This document shows positions 1 through 23,240 of a stretch of DNA of 64,000 bases, in pieces. Position numbers and translations under genes: made by a program. The first letter of the stretch is position 1. Each line of letters opens with the position of its first letter. The DNA lies in NCBI GenBank assembly GCA_963931865.1, contig OZ007506.1, forward strand, positions 1,261,627 to 1,325,626. Direction: 5' to 3'. This stretch comes from Axinella damicornis (Eukaryota; Porifera; Demospongiae; Axinellida; Axinellidae). The notes under the pieces are model-generated. The model was given only the letters and a program-made list of their open reading frames with translations, searched no databases and was not told where the DNA came from.

Positions 1-248
1 AGCCTCTCGAGTGGATCTCTGGTCTGTGAGTTATGTAGATGCTAGCATTTTCTGAATTCTGACGCTTGTATTCTGAACTAAGCCTTCAACAAGGCCTTCA
101 TTGCGGAAACTCCATGGACAGACTGACAGACCGATCATTCTACCCCTGCTGCGCGCATGCGCATGGGGTAAATAACTAACCCAAAACATGGACAGTTGTA
201 CGATTTTGACCTTTCGAAATTAGTTCCACCAGCAATTCAAACTATTAC

Positions 249-1363
249 CTCCATTGCCCATTGGTACATGAGTCTTCCAACATTGGAATATCCGGATTGT
301 TCCAGTGAAACTCCACCCCCTGGGAACAGAACTCTGAGGTAGAGATACCAATTGCAGCAATGAATCTCATGACAGAAGGAGTTTCCCACATTGCCTCGTA
401 CCCATTTATGGAGTTGAAGAGATGCTTCAGTTGGTCATCAGTTGAATTGCTGCTACACACAGTCAAGGAACAAGACACTAACTGCTGTCACAGTGAGATT
501 TGATTTACGACCAGTCAACACACAGAATGTTACTGACTAATGGACGAATACGAGTGGACAGACTGAAAAGAGAGACACAGCTGAATGGACAAGCAACAGA
601 CACAGAGAGAATGATGGATACAGGATGGGGACGACCCTTGCCCCGGCAGATTCAAGGAACTTAACATAGGACGCAGCAATGTAGGATCCATCCCTACTGG
701 ACACCTTCTCAGTAACAATACCTGTGTTTGTTTAAGTGTGTGTGAACACTAGTACACACGTGTTTGTATCTGGAGGTAGGAGGGCCATGAATGAGCTAGC
801 AGTGGATAAAGTAATTGGGGCGAGCCAGAGCGAGCCCTATATACTATCAGTTCCAGTGCTAAAGTCGCTCATCATGTGGACTGACCTCTTCAATGGCTAC
901 AGTGATGGGAGCTAACGCATGTCAAGAATGATAGCAAGAGTGCTTTCATCTGTTCATGCCATCAGCACAGCACACGGTGTGCTGGACCAGTGTGCAGCAT
1001 GCACAGTGACTAGTCTGGATCCCAGACCGTAATGGATCCAGACTACACAGTGACGTGCCTGCTAGACTGTGGGGTCTGGGAACAAGACTAGAGGTTGTGT
1101 GATGACAGTCATGCATGTGCACGCAAATGCTCCACGTTCGACGTTCTGCACGAGCACTGGCTCAGTCTAGCCCCAGTACTATATGAGTGCCCCATCAAAC
1201 TTGATAGATGTTGGTCTGGGAGTCTTCTTGAGACTGTGTGTGCTGAAGATGCAAAGTAGCATCAGCTCGTGGCTGGCTTACCAACGATAGGCCTCTCGTT
1301 CAGAGATGCAGACTTCCCCAGGAAGCAGCTCCAGAGGAGCACGGACACCACGAGAACAGCCAT
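249..1363 (-). CDS. Secreted protein, 5' part only (unrecognised)
   Basis: Two exons join in phase on the minus strand. Exon 1 (1363-1282) starts at an ATG and encodes a typical signal peptide (MAVLVVSVLLWSCFLGKSA), ending at a GTAAGC donor in phase 1. Exon 2 (477-249) is entered through a TTAG acceptor, stays open for 76 codons and ends at a GTAATA donor; in-frame stops lie immediately past that donor, so the gene should continue in an exon to the left of the window. The mature part has at least five cysteines (SCSLTVC, EFCSQG, DSCTNG), as expected of an extracellular disulphide-bonded domain. I do not recognise the family. The 800-bp intron 478-1281 carries only a small hairpin near 1005-1045. 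Exon joining is inference from splice phase. Confidence 0.5.
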
Positions 1364-1726
1364 CGTTGTGGAATGGGCGGGGTCATCGCAGCGTCACCCT
1401 ACGTAGTTTTACGGTGTGCAATGAATAACGTTGACAGCTAATTTGGTCCTTACCAGATATATCCTGAGACTAGTTAGCTTACTGCAAGTGTGGAGAACTA
1501 GTCAGCATCACCGGTAGTGCAACTACTGTTGTGGGTTCCAATCAAGCATGCAGCATGGACTAGGTTCAGAGTCTAACTTGGTCTCACTTGTTTCATGGGT
1601 CAGATTGACAAGAATCATTCTCTCTTCTAGCTCACATGAAATTACAAACAGCCACCTTCAGGAACCAGAGAAGGTAAGAAGTCCATATAGCCAGCAGCTA
1701 GCACATAATACAGCTGTGCCGAGCTA

Positions 1727-5672
<3,946 letters not shown>

Positions 5673-5955
5673 GGATCAAATTGTACCAGAGAAAGGTACG
5701 AGCAAAGTCAAATGTCTCCTGGCTCACTACTCCTGAGGATGAAGCTGGTTTGAGTGAGGACAAGAGCCACTCTCTTCCACATAAGCCGGTCACAGTTTAG
5801 GGCGTGTCCCCAATGATCGACTCTCCATATTATTTCTAGTCATCACTCTAGAGTCAAGTTGAAAGCATCGAGTACAGGTGTTTGTGCATAACTTGCTGTA
5901 TCAACCTCAGTTGGAGTTCAAAGTTAGTGGTGTTTACAAACAGGACAGTTCTACC

Positions 5956-6028
5956 TAGTCTCGCGTGGCCCAGACCCTTCCCGCGGCGATTAGTGGGCGG
6001 GGGAAGGGGCTGGGCCACGCGAGACTAA
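5956..6028. repeat. Perfect-arm hairpin element (TAGTCTCGCGTGGCCCAG)
   Basis: TAGTCTCGCGTGGCCCAG with CCTTCCCGC on the left is mirrored by GGGAAGGGGC with TGGGCCACGCGAGACTA on the right around a short loop. It sits in the gap between ABHD18 and HHIPL-A, and its outer TAGTCTCG resembles the TAGCCTCGTTCCCAGG family. Confidence 0.7.
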
Positions 6029-6235
6029 GTTCTACCATGTCCATGGTCCTTGTATTTTTCATGTTAATAACTTGATGAGTGGTACCTTTCATAAGTGCTC
6101 ACGGGTCCCCATCCTCTGGAGAAAAATCTCGTGGCTGCCAGCAGCTTTCTGTAGAGCAGATCACCTGCAGCCATAATTTAGCTGTCTCCAGGGCCTATTA
6201 GTTTGAAAGTTCAAAGTTTAATCAGTGAATCACAA

Positions 6236-6243
6236 TGACGTCA
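6236..6243. promoter_or_regulatory. CRE-like TGACGTCA palindrome
   Basis: A full 8-bp CREB/ATF consensus palindrome lies about 140 bp upstream of the HHIPL-A start codon, in the divergent gap between ABHD18 and HHIPL-A. Motif and position only; activity is inferred. Confidence 0.4.
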
Positions 6244-6379
6244 TAAACGCACAAAGAGGGTGGGGCTTGTACTACACGTGACTCATTCTCGTGGTGTTTA
6301 CTATACTACTAGCGCAGCCTCGAGCCGAGGCTATACTACAATCCTAGATCCCATGTACCAGCTAGCACAGAGCAGCAGT

Positions 6380-9349
<2,970 letters not shown>

Positions 9350-10718
9350 GTCAAAATCTCTGTCTCCTTCCTCATTGCCTTCTCCTCCTCCTCGCTCACA
9401 TTTTAATGTCTGTGGTTGAGTTCAAGATGTTGGTTTTTTTATACTATTAATGCTATTAAACAGTGGAAACACTTTAGAAATCAGTTTTTAAGTTGCGCAT
9501 GTCACAAATTAAACCATAATGGACTGGTCACCCACTTAATCATGCATGCAGTATACATATAATGACGTGTGGAGTCTATGAAGAACGGGAAATGAGGCTG
9601 AGAAGAAACCATGAGAAAAATCTCACAGCAACAAACGAGACCAGGAATCAGGAAGGGCTGAAAGGTATACGCGTGTGATACAGACAAGGCTGTAGTGCCA
9701 ATGGTTAATGCAGTACCACTCATTCTCTATAACGACTTAGTCATCAATGCAGTATAATAATATCTAAAATGCGTTCAGCAATTGCTCGTGCTTGTGCTCA
9801 CCAACGGACCTCTTGCATCGCATTCATGAAGGAACGTTTGTGAGGGGCAACAGAGGACAGAACCATCGCAAGGGAACATTTGTGAGAGGCCGGGCGACGG
9901 AGGACAGAAACTTTTTTTTTGTTGTTGTCAGAGCGGAAAGTGCCGTTCACAGGCTTTAGAGGGCTTGGGGCCAACTTTTTGCAAACATGAAAACTTGGGT
10001 CAATTTTTGGTGTGCACTCCCCACTAAAGCACTTATGCAATGGGGCTCAGCCCCACAGCATTTGAGATTCATAGACCCCACCGAGGTGCTAGCCCCATGC
10101 ACTAGTACTAAGTCTGACCCCTAGCTGAAGAGCAAACGCTGTGGGAGAGGAGCACCTATACAAAAGTGGCATATGCTGAATGTGTACTGTTGAAGTTAAT
10201 TATCTTCCAGGGTGACTTAACCTATAGTAAAACAACGACTCCGTATTCTAATGACTGCAGAAGCTATCCATATTATGTTTGTTCAATTTGACTCCAGCTT
10301 CTAGAGAGTCAAAAGTTCACTAACCAAATCACCAACATGCATGTATCTCATGCAGTGAACATCAAATACACCTCAGTCTGCATGTGCGTAGTGACACAAG
10401 TGTTGTTGCCACAGCAACAGAAGCTACTAATGTAGTATGGTCAGTAAGGTTAGGTAAATCAGGTGGGATGGAAGAATGTATGACTGTGCTTTATGCTGCC
10501 ATCATGTTCCACACCTCACAGGCGTGAGGTTCCCCTCAGGTGCAGGAGGAACATCAAACCACTCTCCATTGGCTCCTGATAACATTGAACACATGCAGAA
10601 CAATGTTCAGAAACACATTTGCTTATAATGTATAGTCAACTCAGCAACATGCATTTCTCAATGATCAAACTGTGTATGCAATATTATTGGTGTGTGTATG
10701 CAGAATGTTGATATTCTT
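9350..10718. other. Intergenic, no gene apart from a relic exon
   Basis: HHIPL-A 3' flank up to the retrotransposon. I see a possible ATTAAA near 9456, no long coding frame, and only the degenerate HHIPL exon at 10522-10579 (listed separately). Confidence 0.5.
10522..10579 (+). pseudogene. HHIPL: Relic HHIPL terminal exon
   Basis: After a CACCTCACAG acceptor the sequence reads REVPLRCRRN and then stops (TGA at 10577), nearly identical to the last exon of HHIPL-B (18354-18411) and homologous to the start of HHIPL-A's last exon (9166). No other HHIPL exon lies next to it. It could be an alternative short last exon of HHIPL-A or a remnant of an additional tandem copy interrupted by the adjacent retrotransposon. 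Confidence 0.6.
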
Positions 10719-10805
10719 TTAATACCCTTTTAGTACAGTTACATCGACATCTTTCCAGTAAAACTCATCGTCGCCACACACTGACATGGACGTTCTAGCT
10801 ATGGT

Positions 10806-12350
10806 ATGAACTCTATAGTCGGTCCAACTGCTGAAGCTGTCTGTGACTTCCCCTGCGCAATATGTGGCCAATGTGTGAGTGACGATGATGCAGCCATATG
10901 CTGTGATAAATGTGAGCAGTGGACACATATCTGGTGTGGTGGCGGGGTCAGCATGGATGAGTACAACCGGATGGTCAATTGTGGCAATGATGATACCTGG
11001 TTCTGCCCCAGCTGCCTGGTTTCCGAACTGCCATATTTTGAGTTGAGCAGATTCAGCCACGCCAACTGTTCCTCATCGGCCCCCAGTCCTGGTTCAACCC
11101 CTAGACGGTTTCATGGTTGCAAGTCAGGCATGACTTGTATATGCCTGAACGCCAGAAGTATTGTCAACAAAACAATTGACTTGGCAGCAATGATAGACAC
11201 TTGTAACCCTGACATCCTGGCCATTACTGAAACCTTCTTAGGACCAGATATCACCGACAGTGAACTATTCCCGCGAAGCTACCAAGTGTTCAGGAAAGAT
11301 TACAACAGGCATGGAGGAGGTGTGCTGATGGCAGTTCGTACTCCAATTCAGGCAACCCGTAGACTGGATCTGGAGGAAGGAAACTGTGAGCTCTTGTGGG
11401 CTGAGTTGACCCTTGCAGTTGGTAAACTACTTATTGGCATATACTACCGCCCACCTGGAAGTTCATCAGATGACCTTCAACACCTCCGCCGATCCCTAAC
11501 TGCTATCCCTATGACCCAGCCATACATTGTGTGCGGTGACTTCAATGTGCCGAGCATCAACTGGGAAACCATCTTCCCAATTTCTAGCAGTAGGACAGCC
11601 CATGAACTGTGTAACTTGGTTCAAGACTTCCATTTAACCCAACTCGTGTCTGATCCCACAAGGGACGGACGTATTCTTGACCTGGTACTCACAAACTCTC
11701 CAAGACAGACTCAAGATGTAACTGTCATTGGTAATCTGCCGGGAGCTGACCATCATGCCATACAGTTGGACATTATGACCCCCCCATTGCTCCAAGTACA
11801 GCCAAGACGTACCGTCTATAACTTTAAGAAGGCAGATTTTGAAGCTTTCCGTCAGAAATTAAATGTTGTATCATGGGATTTTATTTGGCAGAATACCAGC
11901 GTGAACCAGGCATGGTTGAAATGGAAGGAGACACTCCTCAAGGCAGCAGATGAGACCATTCCGAAAGTGGTCTGGAAACCAGGCAAGAGGAAGAACTGGC
12001 TGTCCAGTGATGCAAGGAAGCTCATTAAAAAGAAAAGGAGATACTACAGGAAAGCTAGGAAAACTGGATTGCAGGAACATTGGAGTTTGTACCGCCAGGT
12101 CAGTAATCGTCTGCGCGATAGGACTAGGAGGGACCACATGACCTTTGCGGGAGAGATGACCGCAAATGTCAAGTCCTTTTGGAGGTGGGTCAAGAACATG
12201 AAAGGCTCTTCCAATATCATCCCGCAGATTGCCTACCAGAACAGAGTTTTTGACACCGATAAGCATAAAGCAGAAGCGTTCAATAACTATTTCTGTTCAG
12301 TCCACACCGATGAGAACAGAGCATGCTTCCTCAGATTGCCTCACAGTTGA
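10806..12350 (+). CDS. LINE ORF part 1: PHD finger + APE-like endonuclease
   Basis: About 514 aa. The PHD finger occupies about residues 17-72 with the full eight zinc ligands in C4HC3 order. The endonuclease spans about 110-330 with the expected Asn, Glu, Asp/Asn (GDFN) and Asp-His (DHH) positions. The linker to the RT is rich in Lys and Arg. The frame ends shortly after the sequence that should lead into the RT domain, so the stop at 12348 is a consequence of a frameshift near 12320. The enzyme nicks target DNA to prime reverse transcription; the PHD role is unknown. Confidence 0.85.
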   Translation: MNSIVGPTAEAVCDFPCAICGQCVSDDDAAICCDKCEQWTHIWCGGGVSMDEYNRMVNCGNDDTWFCPSCLVSELPYFELSRFSHANCSSSAPSPGSTPRRFHGCKSGMTCICLNARSIVNKTIDLAAMIDTCNPDILAITETFLGPDITDSELFPRSYQVFRKDYNRHGGGVLMAVRTPIQATRRLDLEEGNCELLWAELTLAVGKLLIGIYYRPPGSSSDDLQHLRRSLTAIPMTQPYIVCGDFNVPSINWETIFPISSSRTAHELCNLVQDFHLTQLVSDPTRDGRILDLVLTNSPRQTQDVTVIGNLPGADHHAIQLDIMTPPLLQVQPRRTVYNFKKADFEAFRQKLNVVSWDFIWQNTSVNQAWLKWKETLLKAADETIPKVVWKPGKRKNWLSSDARKLIKKKRRYYRKARKTGLQEHWSLYRQVSNRLRDRTRRDHMTFAGEMTANVKSFWRWVKNMKGSSNIIPQIAYQNRVFDTDKHKAEAFNNYFCSVHTDENRACFLRLPHS

Positions 12351-13786
12351 TGCCCAATACAGACTCCATCACTACCGTTTCATTCATTGCTGATGATGTG
12401 TATGCAGGGCTCTGCAAGATTGATTCCCGTAAATCCAGTGGCCCCGACGCCATCCCGGGACGCCTTTTAAAAGAGGCAGCCCCAGTCATTGATGAATCCT
12501 TGGCCCAGTTATTTACACGATCTCTCCGAACAGGCGAGATTCCAACTGACTGGATTACGGCTCATGTCACTCCAATCCACAAAAGAGGAGAACGACGGCT
12601 TCCTCAGAACTACAGGCCAATCAGTCTGACATCGCTGGTTGTCAAGGTTATGGAACGCCTAATTGCCAATCAGCTGAATGCATTCCTTCTTGCTGACAAC
12701 ATACTATCACCAGCACAGCATGGCTTTAGAGCGAAACATTCCTGCCTGACCCAGCTGCTCGAGACAACTCACGAGTGGGCACAAACTCTCAATCGTGCGC
12801 TTAGCACACACATTGTCTTTATAGACTTTGCAAAGGCATTCGACAGTGTCCCTCATGAGCGCCTGTTGTTGAAGCTTGAGGAAGTTGGAGTGAGGGGGGA
12901 CCTCCTGTTGTGGATTCGAGGATTCCTGGTTGGCAGGACACAGAGAGTGGTAATAAATGGCTACAAATCATCATGGAAGAGAACAAGATCTGGAGTCCCT
13001 CAAGGATCCGTCTTAGGACCACTTTTATTTATCATTTATATCAATGACATTAGCGCCAACCTGGACTCCAAGATCAGTCTGTTTGCTGACGACTGTGCCA
13101 TATACCGTGAAGTGTCTGACTTATCTGATTGCAGTGTCCTCCAACATGACCTCAATACTATTTCCAGCTGGACAAACAAGTGGCAATTAAAGCTAAATAC
13201 GGACAAATGCAAAGTTATGCAGATTACCAACAAAAGGAACCCAATCATTTTCCCTTACACACTTGGCACCCATGGCCTCGAGTGGGTAGATTCATATACC
13301 TATTTAGGTGTGACTTACAATGGAAAACTTTCATGGACCGCCCAATGCCAGCAGGCAGCTGCTAAAGCAAATATGATGCTTGGCCTACTGAAACGTGTAA
13401 TGAAGGGCAGCCACACTCAAGCCAAAGTGAGAGCTTACAGATCCATTGTTCGTCCCCACTTGGAGTACTGTGTCCAAGCCTGGTCGCCGCATTACCAGAA
13501 GAACATTGAAATCTTGGAGAGTGTGCAACGCCGTGCTGCCCGATGGATGGCTGGAAGTGTGTGGAGCCAGAACTCCCTGAAGTGGTCCAAGTCATACGAA
13601 CAGTGTCTGACAGAGCTAAATCTCCAATCTCTTCGTGCAAGACGTCTTTTCCTTTTAAATTTACAAACTTATAAAATTGTACATAGTCTTGATTGTATTA
13701 ACTTCCAAAAATACTATCGTTTCTGTAATAACCTGAATAGCAGGTCTTATCATCCACTGCATATTTGTCTTTACCTTCTCGTGTAA
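12323..13786 (+). pseudogene. LINE ORF part 2: reverse transcriptase
   Basis: About 487 aa in the frame one base off from part 1; the ATG at 12323 is probably not a real start. All core RT blocks are present, including the catalytic FADD and the preceding GVPQGSVLGP block, followed by the thumb-like region (YRSIVRPHLEYCVQAWSPH). The C-terminal 40 codons lie in a third frame after 13786. It is part of the same element as the endonuclease, not a separate gene. Confidence 0.85.
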
Positions 13787-14304
13787 ATACTTTTCGCTAC
13801 TCTTTTTTTGTAAACGCACCGTTTATTTGGAATCAGTTACCTGGTTATTTGTTGTGTGTAGTTTGCCCTGAGACTTTCAGGGACTGCCTTGCCTCTCACC
13901 TTTATCCTAATTGATTACCGTTTGTGTATTTGTCTTGTTTTATACCCCTATTTCCTCTTCTTTTTCTTTTTGTTGTTGTCATTTTCTGTGTGTACAGTGG
14001 GGAGCACGCCCTATAGGTCTAGTTACCTTTTGTGTACCCACGCTATATTATAGCAAAAATAAATTCAGATTCAGATTATAGTCTGGTAGGATAATGGCTA
14101 AAGAGCCTGTTTGGACTTTCTCCTTGCAGTGGCTACATGATAAAGGGTATATTTTACGCTGTTGGACCAACCCTCAATCACTTTCCATCATTCTGTAGTG
14201 CCATGACCTGGGTCCTTTCACATCACATGGTGCTAGGTGCTATAGTATTATCAGCGTCAAAATTTTTGACCACTGCATGATGATATTTCATTTCTGGGGG
14301 TTTC

Positions 14305-14374
14305 AGTCGTTCCCAGGCCTGCGCGCCACTTTCGAAAGAACGACGAAAGCTTGGCGGGGCCTGGGAACAAGCCT
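14305..14374. repeat. Hairpin MITE, CGTTCCCAGGCC family
   Basis: CAGTCGTTCCCAGGCC and GGGGCCTGGGAACAAGCC bound a palindromic core (CTTTCGAAAG...CGAAAGC). It lies between the retrotransposon and HHIPL-B. A second G/C-run palindrome (GGGCCCC motifs, 14376-14520) follows directly and reaches the HHIPL-B start region. Confidence 0.65.
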
Positions 14375-14544
14375 ACCCCGGGCCCTAAAATTTTTAAATT
14401 CTAAGGGCCCCAAAATTATGGGCCCCCCTCTCGCATTCAGACAATGGTTCAAAGGGGACCCACAATGGGGGCTCAAAATGTGGGGCCCCCCAGGGGCCCC
14501 AATTATCATGGGGGCCTAAAATTTTATGACACCGCGCCGGTGCC

Positions 14545-18411
<3,867 letters not shown>

Positions 18412-18672
18412 TTGGCTGATTGGCCCCAGTGACGGTGAACACAGAGCAAACTTGAATACTTATTGTGTAGAAAGTTCCATTCTGAAAAGCAGTGATCACT
18501 TGCATGAATACAACGTCATGAAAGCAACTCAACAAGTTGTAACGATTGCAACCCCTAGCACTTTTATACACTTGGACTAGCGTGCACATACACATGTGTG
18601 TGGATCTGAACATGGTGCATTGGCTGAGCACGACTAACATGTACACACGGGAAGTGAAGGTTCATAGTTCAG

Positions 18673-19456
18673 TCAGTGGTTCATCAGCTGTGCCAGAAAT
18701 GTTGGCTTGTAGCTGAAATCGGTGCTCACAACTGCATAACCCTGCATGGTAATGACAGGACAGGAGACTGAGGTGTGTGTTACTGTATAGGGTGCATGGA
18801 GAGATGTGTTGGCATGGTAATGACAGGACAGGAGTCTGAGGTGTGTGTTACTGTATAGGGTGCATGGAGAGATGAGTTGGCCTATAAGATCAGCACACAC
18901 TGACACTTCTCACGCTATAAATGCACACACCCGCAGCATCACAACAGAGTCATAATATTATATGAGACAACCATGTAGCTAAGTGTTATCACCATGTCCA
19001 ATGTTTTCTAAACGGAGGTAAGCGGCAGGTGTCAGTGACAGCTCAGCCTGTGCAAAATGGATACACAATCAGGAAACAGCTGCTGCCAGGGCCAGTACAG
19101 TAGCTGTCCTCCTAACTATGATGTAGATAGGAAGATGGTTCTAGTTTGTGCCATCCCATTATGTCAGACTGTCAAGGTAGCTACATGTACCATCCCAAAT
19201 TCCAACCCATAGTTGGTGGATGACATTCAACAACTAGTGGTCCTCCAACACTCCTCCCTTACCAATGCTCTCCAAAAGGGCATACCATTTCCATCTAGCC
19301 TCGTTCCCAGGCGCTTGGTATGAGGCTATATAATTTATCGAATGTGTACCTGTCCGAGGGTGATGGTGGCGTTGATCAAAGAGATGCCATCTACCATTGG
19401 AAGAGGAAGCCCTGCATTGCCATACCCTGGAAGAAATTAGTAGACATGCATTAGTC

Positions 19457-19499
<43 letters not shown>

Positions 19500-22481
19500 G
19501 TGGTGTGTGTGTGTGGTGTGTGGTGTGTGGGGGATGTGATGTGTGTATGTAGGCGCATACATATACAAGTGTAAAAAACATAAAAAATGTATGGAGATGT
19601 AGGGATAACAGAACAGCAAAAAGTATGAAAACAAGCAGGGATGATGGAGTTCAGTATACAACACCCTACATACTTTTCTCATTATACATGTATTATGTGG
19701 AAAGATGGGTGTTGTATACTGAACTGTTTTATGCCTGCTTGTTTTCATACTTTTTGCTGTTCTGTTATCCCTACACCTCCATACATTTTTAATGTTTCTT
19801 ACACTTGTTTACCTCATTTATAGCAGCATACTTGATAGCATTCACTCCGCACACAGTACACAATTTTGAGTTCAAAGTTCAAAGTTGCTCTACGCATGCA
19901 CACATATGAAGAAAATGGCATCGCACATGAAGCCATAGTTATCGAGTGGGCGGTTTCAAGCGCCTCGTGAGACTTCGAAGTAGCCAAAAAGCGATGGGAT
20001 TGTGCACTGCTCAGTGTAAAATGCTGCTGTTTTGTGCAAACACCGTCGTGAGGGAGTCAGCCAAATTTGAACTAGCCCGTCTGAAGAAGAAGAAGGAGAA
20101 AACCGATTTTGGCGGTTTGGCGACTTTTTGGCGTGGTACTTTCGCGACGGTTATTCACGACACTGGGAGTCTTCTGGGCCAGGAAAACACTCGAAGACGA
20201 ATAGTAAGTTGTCATAAAGGCTTATTTGCCGCCCGTTTTTGAGATTTGGAGAGATTTGGGAAGATTTTTTTGTATTAGCTTCTATTGCGTGTCCGTTGTA
20301 TTCCTACATATAGAGTCTACTGACTCTATGATACACACAGAATGGAAGGGTTGGGGCTTACGGTTTAGGAGAGGGATGATGAAGCCAGTACAGAGAACGT
20401 TAGCTGTTGCCTGCAAGACCTCCACCTGCAGATGTTTCCCTCAGGCAGTCAATACAAGCACCAAATCAAATTCCAACAGGGCCCCTCCCTCCTTGTAACA
20501 GTAATATGGAGGTATATCAACCAGCAATATACCACCAAATGAAACCCTCACTCACACTGAACTGGCCGATGTTAGTCTCCACCAGGCTCAGGTCAACTCT
20601 GCATGGAGACAGAATCACGTCAGTAAATACTCACACTACTGTGCTAGGTCCAGCACTGCATACAAGAGCACAACGTTCACTCCTTGGGGGTGGGAACATT
20701 CTTTCATATTCAGTCTTCTACATAATTATTATAGTTGAGGGGTAGCCTCATCATTCCCAGGCTTCCCCACCTCTAGTTTTGATTGCTGACAGTTTTCATA
20801 CTGCAAGTGATCAAAACGTGGAGGTGGGAAAGGCCTGGCAACATAGCTAGCTGAGTGGAAGGAAGCAGGTGAATTGTAAGGAGGGCAGCTACGTGTCTGT
20901 GTGAAACCCACTTGAGGAAGGTTGCACTTCCACTAATGATCTCCTTGGTTCCGTTCTGCTGCACTTGGCCGGTGACATCAGCATACAGTACCTGTGCAGG
21001 ACATGGGCACACACTATGAAGTTCATGAGAGCGTACTGTGCATGTCCGCACACCACTCTAAGTACTAAGTCAGATCCAAACCAACCCCAGTCAGATCGCT
21101 TCTGGAAGTGATCTGCACTGGGGCTGGTTTGAAGCGATCCATGATGGGGTTGGTTTGGGTCTGGGCCTGAGACTACACTCTAAGTTGGTATTTCTAGCTG
21201 GTACTGATGATGTATGAGAAACCGAAATAAATCTGGAGGGGGTTACTTACCATACCCATTATGAATGCGAGCGTTGCCTTGTTGTTGGAGTCCAGGACGT
21301 ACACACCCATTTGTCCAGGGGCGGAGAAATTGGCACTGCTGGGCACGACCTCCAGAACGGGGGGCTTGGTGGCCTCTAGAGCCAGCATCATAGCCATGTT
21401 AGGGTACTTGCTGTACAGCTAATGAGATTCATGGCGGAGCAGGAGGATCATGCAGTCCAGGAGGGAGTCAACAGTGAGCATTAACTGCGTACCTGTGGGA
21501 CGAGAAGACTGAAGGACGAAGTGTTGAGCTTGAATGGGAATCCAGAAGGAACCTACGCATGGCATGGGGACAGTAGAATACATATATGACCACTATAATA
21601 GCCCAGGGAAGTAGGTTAGGGTAGCCTCGTTCCCAGGCCTCCGCCCAGACTTTATCTCGCAGCCGTGGAGAAAAGTTGGGCGGAGGCCTGGGAACGAGGC
21701 TAGGTTAGGGTACACGGGGAGTAAGTCTACCTCAGGGGCGTCGGAAGCAAATTAGTGTTGGTGCGGCGATGGTTTGCGCGCGGAGCACGCGCAAATTTTT
21801 TTACGTAATATTAATTATTCATGAGCAGTCGCGCACGTATTACGGGGTATGGCTGGGCCTTTTACCAGCTGTTGCAGCACGCTGAGCCCAGCCACCCAGC
21901 CACTCACGCAAAGTTACACTAAAATTGACTTGTGCAACCACAATCCAACCCACTGCATGGTAATTGGATTCATAAGGGTTCGGTTTGTGGTTCTGCGATC
22001 GCGCGACTACTGTACACTATGAATTTTAAATAAGCACTTGGTCAAGCATTGGTCCGGCGGCCGCGGGACCTGCGGGACCGGCTCCGGCGCCCCTGTACCT
22101 AGCTTAGGTTAGGGTACTTGCAATTGGGCAGCCAGGCAGTAATGCTAGCTAGTTTAGGGTTAGGGTACTGCATGAGCAGCCAGCGAGTGAGGCTAGTTAG
22201 CTAGGGCATTACAGGGGACATTGTAATGCGACATCACTTGATATCCTCTCACTTACTGTACTTGGGGTGATGTTGTACTGCAGAACCCCCGCCTCCTGGT
22301 ACACAAACCCGGCAGTGTTGGCGATGTAGTCAGTCAGCCACAGGTACATCATCCTGCTCGTGTTGGTGACTGCGGGGAGGGGGGGAGGGGTGTAGGGAGC
22401 CTCAACTGGGTCTTGTACTGAAAAGAACTCGCCCTGTGTGTGTGCGTGAGTTTATGTTGAAGTGTGTGTGTGAGGATGTGT

Positions 22482-22523
<42 letters not shown>

Positions 22524-23174
22524 AATTATGTCCTTATGAAAATTTGGTACAACATAACATTAAAATGGGAATTCCATTGGTTTGTTGATGTGTATAGTGC
22601 AATATAGTATTCTGGAAGTAGTGAGATTACTGGAGATTACTAGAAATTACTGGAGGTCATAGTGATACCCTCTATTCTAAAACAGCTGTTGAGCACCTTG
22701 TGGTTGGTCTCAATGTAGGTGGAGGTGAAGACAGGTGCCGCGAGGAGAGCATAGTTAATCTCCGAGGTCTTGTCCAACCGAACTACAACTGCAAAATAAA
22801 ACGTACAATGTCCAGCTGAGATTTAATTTGCAGGCAGAGAGGCTTATACAAGTACCAATGCTCAGCTTAGTCAGCTGTGGGCTCTTCCTCTAGTCTCGTT
22901 CCAGGCCTCCGAGCAGATTTCTTTCTCCACGGCTGCAAGATAAAATCTGGGCAGAGGCCTGGGAACACAGCTAGGTTCTTCCTACGAGAAAGCTATAACA
23001 AGCTGTTTTAGCAGCTTTGAAGATATCCACCAAGTGCCCATAAATACAGCTGCAGAGAGGGGATTCCCCCAGCCACACACACACCTGGCAGTGACTCCAG
23101 TGCTGCGTTTCCTGCTGTGTTGATCTCACTGGTAGCTTGGCTACACAGCTGTGATGCATGTGGAGTGCATGTGT

Positions 23175-23240
<66 letters not shown>

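Larger units (their letters stand above)
10740..14078 (+). mobile_element. Non-LTR retrotransposon (PHD-EN-RT), frameshifted
   Basis: One continuous open frame (10806-12350) carries a C4HC3 PHD finger at its N-terminus (CAICGQC, CDKC, HIWC, CPSC), then an APE-type endonuclease (CLNARSIVNK, ETFLGPD, GDFNVPSINW, DHHAIQLDI). The reverse transcriptase follows in a different frame (12323-13786): KSSGPDAIPG, YRPISLTS, FIDFAKAFDSVPH, SGVPQGSVLGPLLF, FADDCAIY. Its C-terminal end shifts frame again near 13786 and continues to about 13914 with a WNQLP motif. The 3' end is A-rich with the short tandem ATTCAGATTCAGATT (14062-14077), as in CR1/L2-like LINEs. At least two frameshifts make this copy non-autonomous. 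It separates HHIPL-A from HHIPL-B. The 5' limit is approximate. Confidence 0.88.
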
